The notes: generated from the sequence alone by a model not told the origin. A stretch of DNA of 64,000 nt from SB25 sp029560875 (GCA_035388225.1 DAOOPM010000013.1:30385-94384); one strand, 5' to 3'; positions 42,861 through 53,000 are shown, numbered from the stretch's first letter. Numbers and translations: made by a program.

Positions 42861-45749
42861 TTAATTAGTGAATATTTCATCCTCTTTAAGTTCAATAATT
42901 TTGCCGTACTTGGCAAGTTCCTTCATGTCAATCTGCTTTTTATCACCAACAATCATATATACAGTTGGCTTGTTTTGCATTTTGTTTTTATAGAATTGGT
43001 TTATGGTTTCCCACTCCAACGATTTATACATAGGCAATTTAAGTAATGCCGGATCGCTATCGAAACCTAGATTTTTCCAGCGCTCAATTGACGATGCTAA
43101 TCCTCTAAAACTTGGACGCCCTGTTTGTGACCCCAACTCTAGGTGATTCTTAATCATTTCAATCCTTTCTGTTTTTTCAGGCATTTGGCGAATTAATCCG
43201 TTAAATGTTTCCATTGCGGTTAAAGTTTTGTCGGCCTGAGTGCCTGTATAGCCCACAAAGTTTACAGGGCTTCCTTTTGTTCGTGGGAAACGGAAACTTC
43301 CGCCTGCTGAGTAAGCCAAAGAACGATACTCTCTAATTTCTTGAAGTATAAGACCTGAAAACCCTCCTCCAAAATAATCGTTAAACGCTTCAATTGCTAC
43401 TGCATCTTGAGGTTGGAATGGTTCGCCATTTACAAATACAAACATCTTACTTTGGCGTGCTTTGGATTTATTTACAAATAGAATTGTATTTTCTGAGTAT
43501 TGATTTGTTGGTTTATCCAGAGGAGTATTATCTATCTTAGGATTTTCGGCTAACGGTAAGTACTTTTCAATTAACTGGGCAACATCTTGCGAGGATGTTT
43601 TTCCACAGTATCGAACTTGAGTTTTATACTCTGTTGCTTGTTTAAATGCAACTGTCAACTCTGTGGCCTGGAGTTTTTTTAGTTCTTTTTTAGGTAGCCT
43701 ATCAATATAGTTCGATTTATTGCCATATAGTCCGTAATCAAATAGTGCTTGAGCAACATTGTCGGGCTCAGATTTTTCCATTTTACGGTTTGTTAATTCA
43801 CCGTCAACAATGGTTTTTACTTTTGTTTGTTCCAACCTGGGATCTTTCATCAATAATCCAACTAGTTCTATGCTTCGGTCCAGGTTGTTTTCAATGCCTT
43901 GAATATCTATGTATGTGTTTGTTTCATCGGCCCAAATGCTGTACGATGTGCCAATTTTTGCAAATTCTAATTTAAGTTGGTTAACATTGTAATCTCCAGC
44001 ACCGCTCATTGAAATGCCTTGGTTAGCATACTCCAGCATTGGTATTGTACTTTTACCAACCTTAAGGTTGATAGTAAGAGAGAAGACATCGTTTAACTGG
44101 TTTTCAACCTTAGTAAGACCATGATTTCCTTTTAATGATACTTTCTCAATATCCTTATCAAAATCAATTAATTTCAGGCTGGGTGATTTCGATTGGATGC
44201 TAGAGAAATGGTTTGCGTAATCGCTTCTTGCATTTGCATTTGTAAGCAAAGGCTTGTAACCTGGCTTCTGAATCTTTTCCTTTTTTGGGAAGCCCATTTT
44301 TGAATAGAACGCAATGTAATTGGGTCCAAAAATTTGATTTGCTAACTCAACAATATCAGCCTTAGTTATACTTTTGATTTTGTTAGGGTAGTCAAAAGCA
44401 TCATCTATTGATTGGTCTTTAACAAATGCTTGGCTTATAAACAACGCCCTGCTTTGGATATTCTCCATATTGGTAATATGCTGGCGATACATTTCTTGTT
44501 TAATAGCCTCGATCATTGTTTCGTCAAATTCTCCTTTTTTCAGTTTGTCAATTTCTGCCATAACAATAGCCTCTGCTTTTTCCAAACTTTGTCCAACAAT
44601 TTTTGGGACTGTAAACATAATTATTGCACCGTAGTCCTGATATGGCATCTGCATTGCTTGTGCCATAAGCACTTTTCCATCAATCGATAGTTTATCGAGT
44701 AAGCCTGTGGAGTAGCTGTTGTTGAGTAATCGGGTAATAATTTCGGTAGTTAGCGTTTTTTCATCCTTGCTCGATGGAGCTCTATATCCAAAAAGTCCAA
44801 CCTTTATTGGTGTCAGTTTCGCTTGGTAAAACTCTCTACCATTGAAAGGTTTTTCCTCCCAAGTTTTTTGCTGAGGCACTTCACCCTTAACCCATTTGCC
44901 AAACTTTTCCTCAATTATTGGAAGAATTTCTTCCGAGTTAAAGTCGCCCGAAAGCACCAATGCCATGTTGTTGGGTACGTAGTATGTTTTGAAGAACTCG
45001 TACATTTTTGTGAGCGAAGGATTCTTTAAATCTTCAACTGTTCCAATAATGGTTTGCTGTCCGTAAGGATGGCTTTTAAAGAAATTTTTCTGAAATGCCT
45101 CTAATAGGTTCGTTTGAAATTGGTCGTTGTAAAGATTTTTTTCTTCATAAACAACCTCAAGTTCTGCTTGGAAACTTCGGAATACTGGCTCTGAAAATCG
45201 ATGAGCGTAAAGGTCAATCCATTTCTCAACCTGATTTGAGGGGAACTTATTGTAGTATACTGTATAATCGGATCCTGTGCCAGCATTGATGTTTGAACCA
45301 CCCATCTCGTTTATAAGATTATTCATCTCATTGGGAATTGCATACTCTGCTGCTTTTAACGATTCATCATTAATAGTTTTTTGGATTTCGGCTCGTTTTG
45401 CCTTATCCTTTGTTTTGCCTAACTCATCGTAGAGTTCAAATATTTTATCGATATGTGGTTTCTCCTTTTCCCAGCTGATGGTACCAAGGGTGGTAGTTCC
45501 TTTAAAAAGCATATGCTCTTGGTAGTGTGCCATTCCAGTAGCATCGGAGGGGTCGTTTTTGGCTCCAGCCTTTACAATAACTAACCCAAAAACCTCTGGT
45601 TGAGAATGGTTTTCGTCAAGTATAACTTTAAGTCCATTGCTTAACGTGAACTGTTTAATTCCGTGGTTAATTTTTTCAACTTCCTGCGAAATACTCCAAA
45701 TTGGAGAGAGCAGTAAAAGTCCTATCAATAAAATTTTTAATCGTTTCAT
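42861..45749 (-). CDS. Secreted M16-family zinc metalloprotease, two-module
   Basis: A 962-residue protein with a signal peptide (1-22). The inverted zinc motif is HYQEH (H75, E78, H79), with the third ligand in the downstream ELEVVYEEKN segment. The second half repeats the M16 fold without the zinc site and contains the substrate-grip region DYFGGGFSGLILQEIREYRSLAYSAGG. This is the pitrilysin/PqqL-like single-chain layout. It probably degrades peptides in the periplasm. The message is bracketed by terminators. Confidence 0.9.
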   Translation of the reverse strand: MKRLKILLIGLLLLSPIWSISQEVEKINHGIKQFTLSNGLKVILDENHSQPEVFGLVIVKAGAKNDPSDATGMAHYQEHMLFKGTTTLGTISWEKEKPHIDKIFELYDELGKTKDKAKRAEIQKTINDESLKAAEYAIPNEMNNLINEMGGSNINAGTGSDYTVYYNKFPSNQVEKWIDLYAHRFSEPVFRSFQAELEVVYEEKNLYNDQFQTNLLEAFQKNFFKSHPYGQQTIIGTVEDLKNPSLTKMYEFFKTYYVPNNMALVLSGDFNSEEILPIIEEKFGKWVKGEVPQQKTWEEKPFNGREFYQAKLTPIKVGLFGYRAPSSKDEKTLTTEIITRLLNNSYSTGLLDKLSIDGKVLMAQAMQMPYQDYGAIIMFTVPKIVGQSLEKAEAIVMAEIDKLKKGEFDETMIEAIKQEMYRQHITNMENIQSRALFISQAFVKDQSIDDAFDYPNKIKSITKADIVELANQIFGPNYIAFYSKMGFPKKEKIQKPGYKPLLTNANARSDYANHFSSIQSKSPSLKLIDFDKDIEKVSLKGNHGLTKVENQLNDVFSLTINLKVGKSTIPMLEYANQGISMSGAGDYNVNQLKLEFAKIGTSYSIWADETNTYIDIQGIENNLDRSIELVGLLMKDPRLEQTKVKTIVDGELTNRKMEKSEPDNVAQALFDYGLYGNKSNYIDRLPKKELKKLQATELTVAFKQATEYKTQVRYCGKTSSQDVAQLIEKYLPLAENPKIDNTPLDKPTNQYSENTILFVNKSKARQSKMFVFVNGEPFQPQDAVAIEAFNDYFGGGFSGLILQEIREYRSLAYSAGGSFRFPRTKGSPVNFVGYTGTQADKTLTAMETFNGLIRQMPEKTERIEMIKNHLELGSQTGRPSFRGLASSIERWKNLGFDSDPALLKLPMYKSLEWETINQFYKNKMQNKPTVYMIVGDKKQIDMKELAKYGKIIELKEDEIFTN

Positions 45750-45837
45750 TTTTTAGGGTTATTGATTATGATTGCAGCGAAAGTAGCGATTATTTCTTAC
45801 AAAGTAAAAATGACGCTAATTAGTGCTTTGCAAAAAA

Positions 45838-45867
45838 AAAAGCCTCTGAATAATATCAGAGGCTTTT
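45838..45867 (-). terminator. Intrinsic terminator after ilvE
   Basis: AAAAGCCTCTGA pairs with TCAGAGGCTTTT (12 bp, 6-nt loop) followed on the minus strand by a long T tract. Confidence 0.92.
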
Positions 45868-45892
45868 GTCGATATTTAGTAAGTATGTTTAA

Positions 45893-46912
45893 TTACTCAA
45901 TAATAGTAACCCAGTTATGTTTATCTGCAATATCGCCATACTGAATACCTACAAGGGTTTCGTATAGTTTAGTTGATATTGGGCCTGGTTTACCATTTTG
46001 GCAGAATTTGTAAATTTTGCCACCATCAATATCGTTAATTTCGCCTATAGGAGAAATAACTGCAGCAGTACCACATGCTCCAACCTCCTCAAAACTTTCA
46101 AGTTCTTCAACAGCAACAGGTCTACGCTCAACTTTTAAGCCTAAGTCCTCGGCTAGTTGAATTAAACTCATGTTGGTTATTGAGGCAAGAATTGAAGGTG
46201 ATTTTGGAGTAATATAAGTGTTGTTCTTAATTGCAAAGAAGTTAGCGGCACCAATTTCATCTATGTATCGCTTTTCAACGGTATCAAGGTACATTGGTGA
46301 GCCGTAACCAGCTTTATGGGCTTTAATAACTCCACGTAAACTAGCAGCGTAGTTTCCACCAACTTTAAATGTTCCTGTTCCGAGTGGCGCTGCACGGTCG
46401 CTATCGCGAACAATTGCAATTTTAACAGGGTTAAAACCTTCCTTGAAATATGGGCCAACTGGACTTACAAATACAACAAACATGTACTCTTTAGCGGGGC
46501 GAACACCAACTTCGGCGCCAGAACCAAAAAGTAATGGGCGGATATATAGCGAAGCGCCAGTCCCGAATGGTGGAACAAATTCCTCGTTAAGTTTTACGGC
46601 TTTAATAACTGCTTCGTGGAAAAGATCCGTTGGAACTTTTTCCATAAGCACGCCTTCTGCGGAGTGCTGTAGGCGTTTAGCGTTCTCATCCCAACGGAAA
46701 AGACGAATTTTACCATCTTTACCTCGGTATGCTTTCATACCCTCAAAGGCCTCTTGGCCGTAGTGCAATGCAGTAGCGGCCATATGAATATTGATGTACT
46801 CCGAATCTGACACCTCAAGGTTGCCCCATTTGCCATCCTTGTATGTGCAACGTACATTATAATTGGTTTTTACGTAACCAAACGGTAGATTTTTCCAATC
46901 GAGATTTTGCAT
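45893..46912 (-). CDS. ilvE: Branched-chain-amino-acid aminotransferase
   Basis: A 339-residue fold-type IV PLP enzyme that transfers amino groups between Leu, Ile or Val and 2-oxoglutarate. HYGQEAFEGMKAYRG and SLYIRPLLFGSG are substrate segments, and the PLP lysine is K183 in TFKVGGNYAAS. YIDEIGAANFFAI and ACGTAAVISPIG complete the signature. A minus-strand TAACTTTG element lies at 46950-46957. It is a single-gene unit. Confidence 0.96.
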   Translation of the reverse strand: MQNLDWKNLPFGYVKTNYNVRCTYKDGKWGNLEVSDSEYINIHMAATALHYGQEAFEGMKAYRGKDGKIRLFRWDENAKRLQHSAEGVLMEKVPTDLFHEAVIKAVKLNEEFVPPFGTGASLYIRPLLFGSGAEVGVRPAKEYMFVVFVSPVGPYFKEGFNPVKIAIVRDSDRAAPLGTGTFKVGGNYAASLRGVIKAHKAGYGSPMYLDTVEKRYIDEIGAANFFAIKNNTYITPKSPSILASITNMSLIQLAEDLGLKVERRPVAVEELESFEEVGACGTAAVISPIGEINDIDGGKIYKFCQNGKPGPISTKLYETLVGIQYGDIADKHNWVTIIE

Positions 46913-47096
46913 AGCTGCAGTTTTTAAAAATTGGACATTAATATGACGTCAAAGTTAAGGCATAAAAAACAAAACACCTAACAATTTTTAGATGTTTTAC
47001 GGCAAAAAGGTTTAAATGTTTAATTGAAAATTATTTATTGGTTATGAATTGTAACTTTGAGTTGGCTTTTAATTTCTCGGGTAGGTATAAAAAAAA

Positions 47097-47197
47097 GTGG
47101 GTAAGCTACTTATATCGCACCGCTACAACCACATACCCTTGCTACCTTCCGGTCCTGGGGGAGTTCTGCAGGAGCTGGTCGTATAAGACTTACCCGG
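47097..47197 (-). ncRNA. ffs: 4.5S signal recognition particle RNA (small bacterial type)
   Basis: On the minus strand the conserved apical domain reads CAGGACCGGAAGGTAGCAAGGG, including the GGAA tetraloop and the Ffh-binding symmetric loop. The ends pair (GGGTAAG with CTTACCC) to close a hairpin of about 100 nt, without an Alu domain. A TACTTTTG promoter element (47200-47207) lies directly upstream and a six-T run (47091-47096) directly downstream. It scaffolds Ffh in co-translational membrane targeting. Confidence 0.93.
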
Positions 47198-47303
47198 TGC
47201 AAAAGTATAAAATATTATTAATTCTGCACACCTCACTAACTTTTTTTATCAAATTCACTTATAAATTTATTTATATTTGTACTCTAACTAATCATTAAAC
47301 ACT

Positions 47304-47843
47304 ATGGACAACACAACTAAACCTCAATTATTAAAAGCGACCCTAAACTGGGGATTAATTTTAGGTGCAGCAAGTATTGCTTTTACTGTTATTTTATACA
47401 TTGCTGGTCTAATAACAAATAAACCAGCTAGCTATGTTGGGATTCTAATTACAATAATTGTATTGTATTTTGGTATTAAGGCATATCGCGATCAATATCT
47501 TGGTGGAACCATGAGTTATGGACAAGCTCTTGGCGCTGGTGTACTTATAAGTCTTTTTGGAACTATAATATCAATTATTTTCACTCTGATACTTTTCACT
47601 GTTATTGACCCAGGGTTAATTGATACTGCACTGCAGGATTCAGCTGATCAAATGATGCAAAGAGGTATGGATGACTCTCAAATTGAACAAGGGCTTTCAA
47701 TTGCAAAGAAAATGTTTATCCCTATGATGGTAATATTTGGAACTTTATCTGGTGTTTTCTTTGGTTTTCTTATTTCTCTGGTTCATGGTGCTATCCTTAA
47801 AAAAGATGTGAACCCTTTTGAGAAAGAAAAAGTAATTGAATAA
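47304..47843 (+). CDS. DUF4199 membrane protein
   Basis: A 179-residue protein with four membrane helices: LNWGLILGAASIAFTVILYIAG, YVGILITIIVLYFGIKAY, ALGAGVLISLFGTIISIIFTLILFTVI and IPMMVIFGTLSGVFFGFLISLV. The loop between helices 3 and 4 is charged. The pattern and the YRDQYLGGTMSYGQAL motif match DUF4199, common in Bacteroidota. It lies 9 nt before a glycosyltransferase gene, so a role in lipid-linked sugar metabolism is possible but unproven. A TATATTTG element lies at 47272-47279. Confidence 0.87.
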   Translation: MDNTTKPQLLKATLNWGLILGAASIAFTVILYIAGLITNKPASYVGILITIIVLYFGIKAYRDQYLGGTMSYGQALGAGVLISLFGTIISIIFTLILFTVIDPGLIDTALQDSADQMMQRGMDDSQIEQGLSIAKKMFIPMMVIFGTLSGVFFGFLISLVHGAILKKDVNPFEKEKVIE

Positions 47844-47852
47844 TTTTTAAGT

Positions 47853-48809
47853 ATGGATATTTCTGTTATTGTTCCGCTTTACAACGAAGAAGAGTCGTTA
47901 CCCGAATTAATGGAGTGGATTTCGCGTGTGATGAATCTGCACAATTTCTCGTACGAAGTAATTATGATTGATGATGGTAGTAACGATTCCAGCTGGAGCG
48001 TTATTGAAAGTTTAAAACAGAAATATTCAACCCTAAGGGGAATAAAATTTCGCCGTAACTACGGCAAATCGGCTGCTCTGCAGGTTGGCTTTACCGCCTC
48101 AAAAGGCGATGTGGTAATTACCATGGATGCCGACCTGCAGGACAGTCCCGATGAAATTCCTGAACTTTTCAGGATGATAAAGGAAGACGGTTTCGATATT
48201 GTATCGGGCTGGAAGAAAAAGCGCCACGATCCTCTTTTTACCAAAAGAATCCCTAGCAAACTTTACAACGGAACTGTTAGGAGAGTTACTGGAATAAAAC
48301 TTCACGACATGAACTGCGGGCTTAAAGCCTATAAAGGTCGCGTGGTGAAAAGCGTTGAGGTTTATGGCGAAATGCATCGCTATATACCTGTTCTTGCAAA
48401 ACAAGCAGGATTCAAGAAAATTGGCGAAAAGGTTGTTCATCATCAGGAACGCAAATACGGTGTTTCTAAATTCGGATGGGAACGATTTATAAATGGTTTT
48501 CTCGATTTAATGTCCGTAACCTTTGTTTCCAAATTCGGGAAACGCCCCATGCACTTCTTTGGAACATTGGGAACTCTAATGTTCATGTCGGGTGGTGTAA
48601 TTTCATTATGGCTAATAATTAGTAAACTTTGGGCTCAAGCGCATCAGCTGAAGTACAGGCCTGTAACCGAACAACCATTGTTCTATATCGCTTTGGTTAT
48701 TGCAATTATTGGAGTACAATTCTTTATGGCAGGCTTTATTGGCGAATTGGTTTCGCGTAGTTCTGCCGACCGCAATCAGTATCTAATAGAGAAAGATACT
48801 GATGCATAG
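47853..48809 (+). CDS. Family 2 glycosyltransferase with C-terminal membrane helices
   Basis: A 318-residue enzyme. The GT-A domain has SVIVPLYNEEESLPEL, IDDGSNDSSW and the metal motif MDADLQDSPDEIPEL, followed by KKRHDPLFTKRIPSKLYN. Two transmembrane helices at about 235-300 (FFGTLGTLMFMSGGVISLWLI, LFYIALVIAIIGVQFFMAGF) fit the DPM1/GtrB type that loads a sugar on a polyprenyl phosphate at the inner membrane. It is coupled to the DUF4199 gene upstream. Confidence 0.9.
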   Translation: MDISVIVPLYNEEESLPELMEWISRVMNLHNFSYEVIMIDDGSNDSSWSVIESLKQKYSTLRGIKFRRNYGKSAALQVGFTASKGDVVITMDADLQDSPDEIPELFRMIKEDGFDIVSGWKKKRHDPLFTKRIPSKLYNGTVRRVTGIKLHDMNCGLKAYKGRVVKSVEVYGEMHRYIPVLAKQAGFKKIGEKVVHHQERKYGVSKFGWERFINGFLDLMSVTFVSKFGKRPMHFFGTLGTLMFMSGGVISLWLIISKLWAQAHQLKYRPVTEQPLFYIALVIAIIGVQFFMAGFIGELVSRSSADRNQYLIEKDTDA

Positions 48810-48837
48810 CAAGTAATGCTTATCAAATTTTACTAGT

Positions 48838-50847
48838 ATGAGAATATTGTCTTTTCTAGTAGTATTGTTTCCAATTATCTCGCTTGCTCAAGAAGTGGAT
48901 AATTTGAAGCAGAGAGCCGATTCTTTACTGGCAATTGCAGTAAACACAACACGTAATCCTGATTCTACAAAAAAAATTCTTGCCCAAGTTGAAGAATTGG
49001 CTATGAAAAAAGGCGATTCTGCTATACTTGCTAGCATTTGGAGTAGGTATGGATTTACTAATTACTGGGTGGGACAATACCCCACTGCAATTGATTACTA
49101 TAGCAAAGCAAAGGATTATTATTTAAGTAAGAATGATAGCATCCTTGCGGGTTGGAAGGGCTACATGATTGGTTTGACCTATAAATACTGGGGGAAATAT
49201 CACGAAGCGCAAAAGGAAATTCAAGAAAATATTAGTCTTTTTGAAAAGTTTGAAGATCAGGAAGGTATTCTTAATTGTTATATTGTTTCTGGCTATATAA
49301 ATCAAGCTTGGGGAAATTTCGATGAGTCAGAACGGATTTGTAGATATACTCTTAGTATGGCCAAGGCGCAACAAAATGCTAATGCCGAAGGATATTCTTT
49401 ACTGGCAATTGGTAATGCCTTGCTTTCAAAGAATATAGCAGATTCATCGTATATATATATTGAAAACTCTCGTAAAAAATTTCTTGAAAGTTCAGACAAC
49501 TATGGGGTGGCATTAGCAAATAGAGATTTAGGAGCATACTATTTACTCAAAGGAAATACCCAAAAAGCACTAAGCCTCCTAAAAACTGGGCTCGAAATTC
49601 TTAAATCGAGTTCCAACAATAGAGGATACTCCGAAATTTTAGCAATAATGGGTAATGTTTACCTCGAAAGGCAAGAATATGAAAATGCAGTAAAGCATTT
49701 GGAGGAGTCGCAGCAACTCGCCATTCAGATGGAACTTTACGAGGATATTATTAAAAATTACCAAAGTCTCTCAGTTGCTTATGAAAAGTGGGGGAAATAC
49801 GACTCTGCTTATAAATGTATTATCAAATACACCTACCTGAAAGACTCTATTTTTAACGCCGAGAAACATTTCCAAATAGCAGAGCTCCAAACACAGTACG
49901 AAACAGAGAAGAAGGAGCAACAAATTGCCCTGCAAAACATCAAACTCGATAAAAATAAATCGATACAACGATTGCTAATACTTGCATTTGTACTAGCTTC
50001 CACATTGGCATTCTTTTCGTTCCGATGGTACAGGATAAAGAAACGCGATAATCAACTTTTGAGCGAGCAAAAAAGATTGATAGAGCAAAAAAACACACAG
50101 ATTACCGATAGTATTAACTATGCAAAACGAATTCAGGGTGTTTTGCTAGGGAAATCATCGGTATTGCCTAAGCCCGTTAAGGATTTATTTATACTTTACC
50201 AACCCAAGGATATTGTTAGTGGCGATTTTTACTTTATAAAGGAATACCAAAACTACACTGTAATTGCTGCTGCTGATTGTACAGGACATGGCGTGCCTGG
50301 CGCATTTATGAGTATGCTTGGAGTAACATTGCTGAATGAAGTTTTTACATACTCAAATCCCAAAACTGCATCTGAAGTCTTAGAAGAACTAAGAGTAAAA
50401 ATTAAAGAAGCATTGAACCAAACAGAATATAAAACAGAGGCTAAGGATGGAATGGATATAGCCCTCTGCATTATAGATAAAACTAGCAATAAACTTCAAT
50501 TCTCTGGGGCATATAACTCTCTGTATATGGTTAGAAATGCTGAATTGATTGAATTTAAGGCGATTCGCAACCCAGTTGGTGTACACATGAAAGAATTACC
50601 TTTTCAGAATGAGGTAATTGACTGTCAGCCCAACGATCAGTTCTACATATTCTCCGATGGTTATGCCGATCAGGTCGGAGGTTCTTCGCAGCAAAAATTC
50701 AAAATAGTTGAATTTAGAAAACTAATTCATTCTATTAGTAATCTGCCAATGAATGAGCAGGCTTCAAAACTTGAAAGTACTGTTCAGATATGGAAAGGAA
50801 ATGCTGACCAGACCGACGATATGCTGGTGGTTGGATTCAAAATGTAA
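48838..50847 (+). CDS. TPR-containing SpoIIE-type PP2C phosphatase (second copy)
   Basis: A 669-residue protein with a signal peptide (to SLAQ), TPRs over about 30-340 and a coiled-coil. A transmembrane helix (LLILAFVLASTLAFFSF) leads to the linker SINYAKRIQGVLLG and a PP2C domain: VSGDFYFIKEY, AAADCTGHGVPGAFMSMLG, DGMDIALC, FYIFSDGYADQVGG and DDMLVVGF. Metal-binding acids are kept. It has the same architecture as the phosphatase at 3416-5323 but longer TPRs, so the two likely sense different partners. No siaC-like gene is adjacent. It is in line with the glycosyltransferase after 28 nt. Confidence 0.88.
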   Translation: MRILSFLVVLFPIISLAQEVDNLKQRADSLLAIAVNTTRNPDSTKKILAQVEELAMKKGDSAILASIWSRYGFTNYWVGQYPTAIDYYSKAKDYYLSKNDSILAGWKGYMIGLTYKYWGKYHEAQKEIQENISLFEKFEDQEGILNCYIVSGYINQAWGNFDESERICRYTLSMAKAQQNANAEGYSLLAIGNALLSKNIADSSYIYIENSRKKFLESSDNYGVALANRDLGAYYLLKGNTQKALSLLKTGLEILKSSSNNRGYSEILAIMGNVYLERQEYENAVKHLEESQQLAIQMELYEDIIKNYQSLSVAYEKWGKYDSAYKCIIKYTYLKDSIFNAEKHFQIAELQTQYETEKKEQQIALQNIKLDKNKSIQRLLILAFVLASTLAFFSFRWYRIKKRDNQLLSEQKRLIEQKNTQITDSINYAKRIQGVLLGKSSVLPKPVKDLFILYQPKDIVSGDFYFIKEYQNYTVIAAADCTGHGVPGAFMSMLGVTLLNEVFTYSNPKTASEVLEELRVKIKEALNQTEYKTEAKDGMDIALCIIDKTSNKLQFSGAYNSLYMVRNAELIEFKAIRNPVGVHMKELPFQNEVIDCQPNDQFYIFSDGYADQVGGSSQQKFKIVEFRKLIHSISNLPMNEQASKLESTVQIWKGNADQTDDMLVVGFKM

Positions 50848-50865
50848 TCAAATTGACCAATTCGA

Positions 50866-52758
50866 CTATATCTTAAAGTAAGACGTCAGCTCTTTAAGGT
50901 GTTCGGCAAGTTGTGCCAGGTTTTTAGCATTTTCGCTAGCTATATTAGCTGTTTGTGTGTTTTGTTGAGTTGTTTCGTTGAACGACTGAACCGCCAAATT
51001 CACTTGCTCCACGCCGCTTTGCTGCTCTAAACTGGAAAGGGCAATTTCCTGAATAAGCTGTGTGGTCTTCTCTATCTCCGGAATAATTGCTTCAAGTTCG
51101 CTACCCGATTTCTTTGTTACAACAACACCCTCCTTGGTTAGAGTGATTATTTCCTTTGCCGCTTCCTGCGATTTTTCTGCGAGTTTTTTTACCTCGGCTG
51201 CTACTACAGCAAACCCTCGTCCATATTCACCAGCGCGTGCTGCTTCAACTGCTGCGTTAAGTGCTAGAATATTGGTTTGTTTTGCAATATCGCTAATTAT
51301 TGAGATTTTGCTGTCGATTATCAACATTGTTGTTGTTGCCTTTTTGCTCGACTCAAAGCTGGTTTTAATTCCTTCCGACGCCACAATGGCTATTCTCTCG
51401 GTAACCTTTGCATTCTCGTTATTTTGCTGGATATTTGCCACCATTTCCTCCATCGACGATGATATTTCCTCCGAAGAGGCTGCCTGATCCGAGGCCCCAT
51501 CAAGTAAAATCTTGGACGAATCGCTTAACTCTTCGCTTGCTGCTGCAATTTGATTGGAACTATTGACTATATCAGAAACTATGGACCTTAGTTTAACAGA
51601 CATCTCTTTGAGTGAAGATAAGAGTTCGCCAATCTCGTCGTTACTGCTAACATTAATATTGGCGCTTAAGTTCCCTTTGGCAATCTCTTTGGTAAACTCT
51701 ACACTTCTATTTATTGGCTTTAATATATACGAAGCAATTAGCCAAACAATAATGTACATAATTATCAATCCAAAGAATCCTATTATAATACTTCTGTAGA
51801 AAATTTTATTGGCTTGGCTCATTATTACATCAACGGGAACCTCAATGCCAAGAGTCCATATAGTATTATTATTACCAAAACTGACAGGAACAAGGCTTAC
51901 AATGTATTTCTGATTTGCGTATTTATTAAGGTACTCAAAAGAATCGTCGGTTAGTTTATGAACAGACGAAATTCCCTTAAGGAATCTACTTGTATCATTA
52001 AAAAAAACATCCTGAAATTTTTTCCCGATATTTTCCTTTTTGGAGTGTGCAACCACGGTATTATTTTCAGAAATCAAGTACGATACAACTCCTTGAAATG
52101 GATCTATCTGATTAACAATGCTCCCAAGGCTTTCTAAGGTGATATCGATACCAATAATACCAATAAACTTTCCATTATCCTGAATAGGTGCAACAATCGA
52201 TGTCATTAAAATGTTAGCCAATTCAGGGGTGTTGATATCGTAGTATGGATTCCAAATTTCCTCCACATTCCTTTTCCGAGAATGGTAGTATGGTAAATCA
52301 ATATCTAAGTTATTCATATCAACAGTTTGCCTCAGAACACTTAGTTGTCCGTCTTTCCTTATATATACATTTCTGTGCCTTCCATTCTTTAAGGTGTATT
52401 TTGAGTCAAAAGCCCTTATTTCCCATACCTGCCATACGGATAGGATATCAGGTGAGTTTTGTAACCAACTATAGCAAATTTGGTCATAAAAAAAGTTAAG
52501 CGATTCCTTAGGAATTGATTGGTAGATATTGTAAATGTTTCTTTTACTAATAACAACTTCCATCAACTTGCCTAAATCGAACTCAATCTTGTTTTTATAC
52601 TCATAAGAGGTTCGCTTAATAATCTCGCTTGCGTTTTGATATGCGTTTTTCTTAAAGTTGCTACTAATATAAAAGAGAGCAATCACATAAATTACTGTAA
52701 ATGCAGAAAGAATATATACCAGCAACTTGCTTTTTAGTTTAAGTTGAACCTTTCTCAT
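50866..52758 (-). CDS. Methyl-accepting chemotaxis protein with dCache sensor
   Basis: A 630-residue transducer. TM1 is about 13-30, and a periplasmic dCache-like domain spans about 33-315 (FFYDQICYSWLQNSPDILSVW, PIQDNGKFIGIIGIDITLE). TM2 is about 325-345, HAMP about 346-400 (SVEFTKEIAKGNLSANINVSSNDEIGEL), and the signalling domain follows with its conserved hairpin (LNAAVEAARAGEYGRGFAVVAAEVK). The Cache fold binds small organic ligands. No che or flagellar gene is in the window, so it works with distant partners. Confidence 0.93.
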   Translation of the reverse strand: MRKVQLKLKSKLLVYILSAFTVIYVIALFYISSNFKKNAYQNASEIIKRTSYEYKNKIEFDLGKLMEVVISKRNIYNIYQSIPKESLNFFYDQICYSWLQNSPDILSVWQVWEIRAFDSKYTLKNGRHRNVYIRKDGQLSVLRQTVDMNNLDIDLPYYHSRKRNVEEIWNPYYDINTPELANILMTSIVAPIQDNGKFIGIIGIDITLESLGSIVNQIDPFQGVVSYLISENNTVVAHSKKENIGKKFQDVFFNDTSRFLKGISSVHKLTDDSFEYLNKYANQKYIVSLVPVSFGNNNTIWTLGIEVPVDVIMSQANKIFYRSIIIGFFGLIIMYIIVWLIASYILKPINRSVEFTKEIAKGNLSANINVSSNDEIGELLSSLKEMSVKLRSIVSDIVNSSNQIAAASEELSDSSKILLDGASDQAASSEEISSSMEEMVANIQQNNENAKVTERIAIVASEGIKTSFESSKKATTTMLIIDSKISIISDIAKQTNILALNAAVEAARAGEYGRGFAVVAAEVKKLAEKSQEAAKEIITLTKEGVVVTKKSGSELEAIIPEIEKTTQLIQEIALSSLEQQSGVEQVNLAVQSFNETTQQNTQTANIASENAKNLAQLAEHLKELTSYFKI

Positions 52759-53000
52759 CGGTCAGTTTTTAGTCTTATTCGAATAACGAAAAATCTTGAC
52801 GTTTGTTTACATTAGTTATACTTGAATTAATTTCAATAAGTTACAACAATAATTCCTCATTTCCAAGCATTCTGCTGGGGTTAATACTATTAACTCGAAA
52901 AATTATTTTAACAGAATATGCTCAACAACACTAACTCATTCGAACAACTTCGCGCTAAATGGTTTTTCTTTGCTCAGTTGAATTGATTTCTAAATTGTTT

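Noticed and set aside
47038..47298. 86-codon plus-strand ORF over the SRP RNA
   Set aside because: It covers the antisense of a recognisable 4.5S RNA and shows no protein motif.
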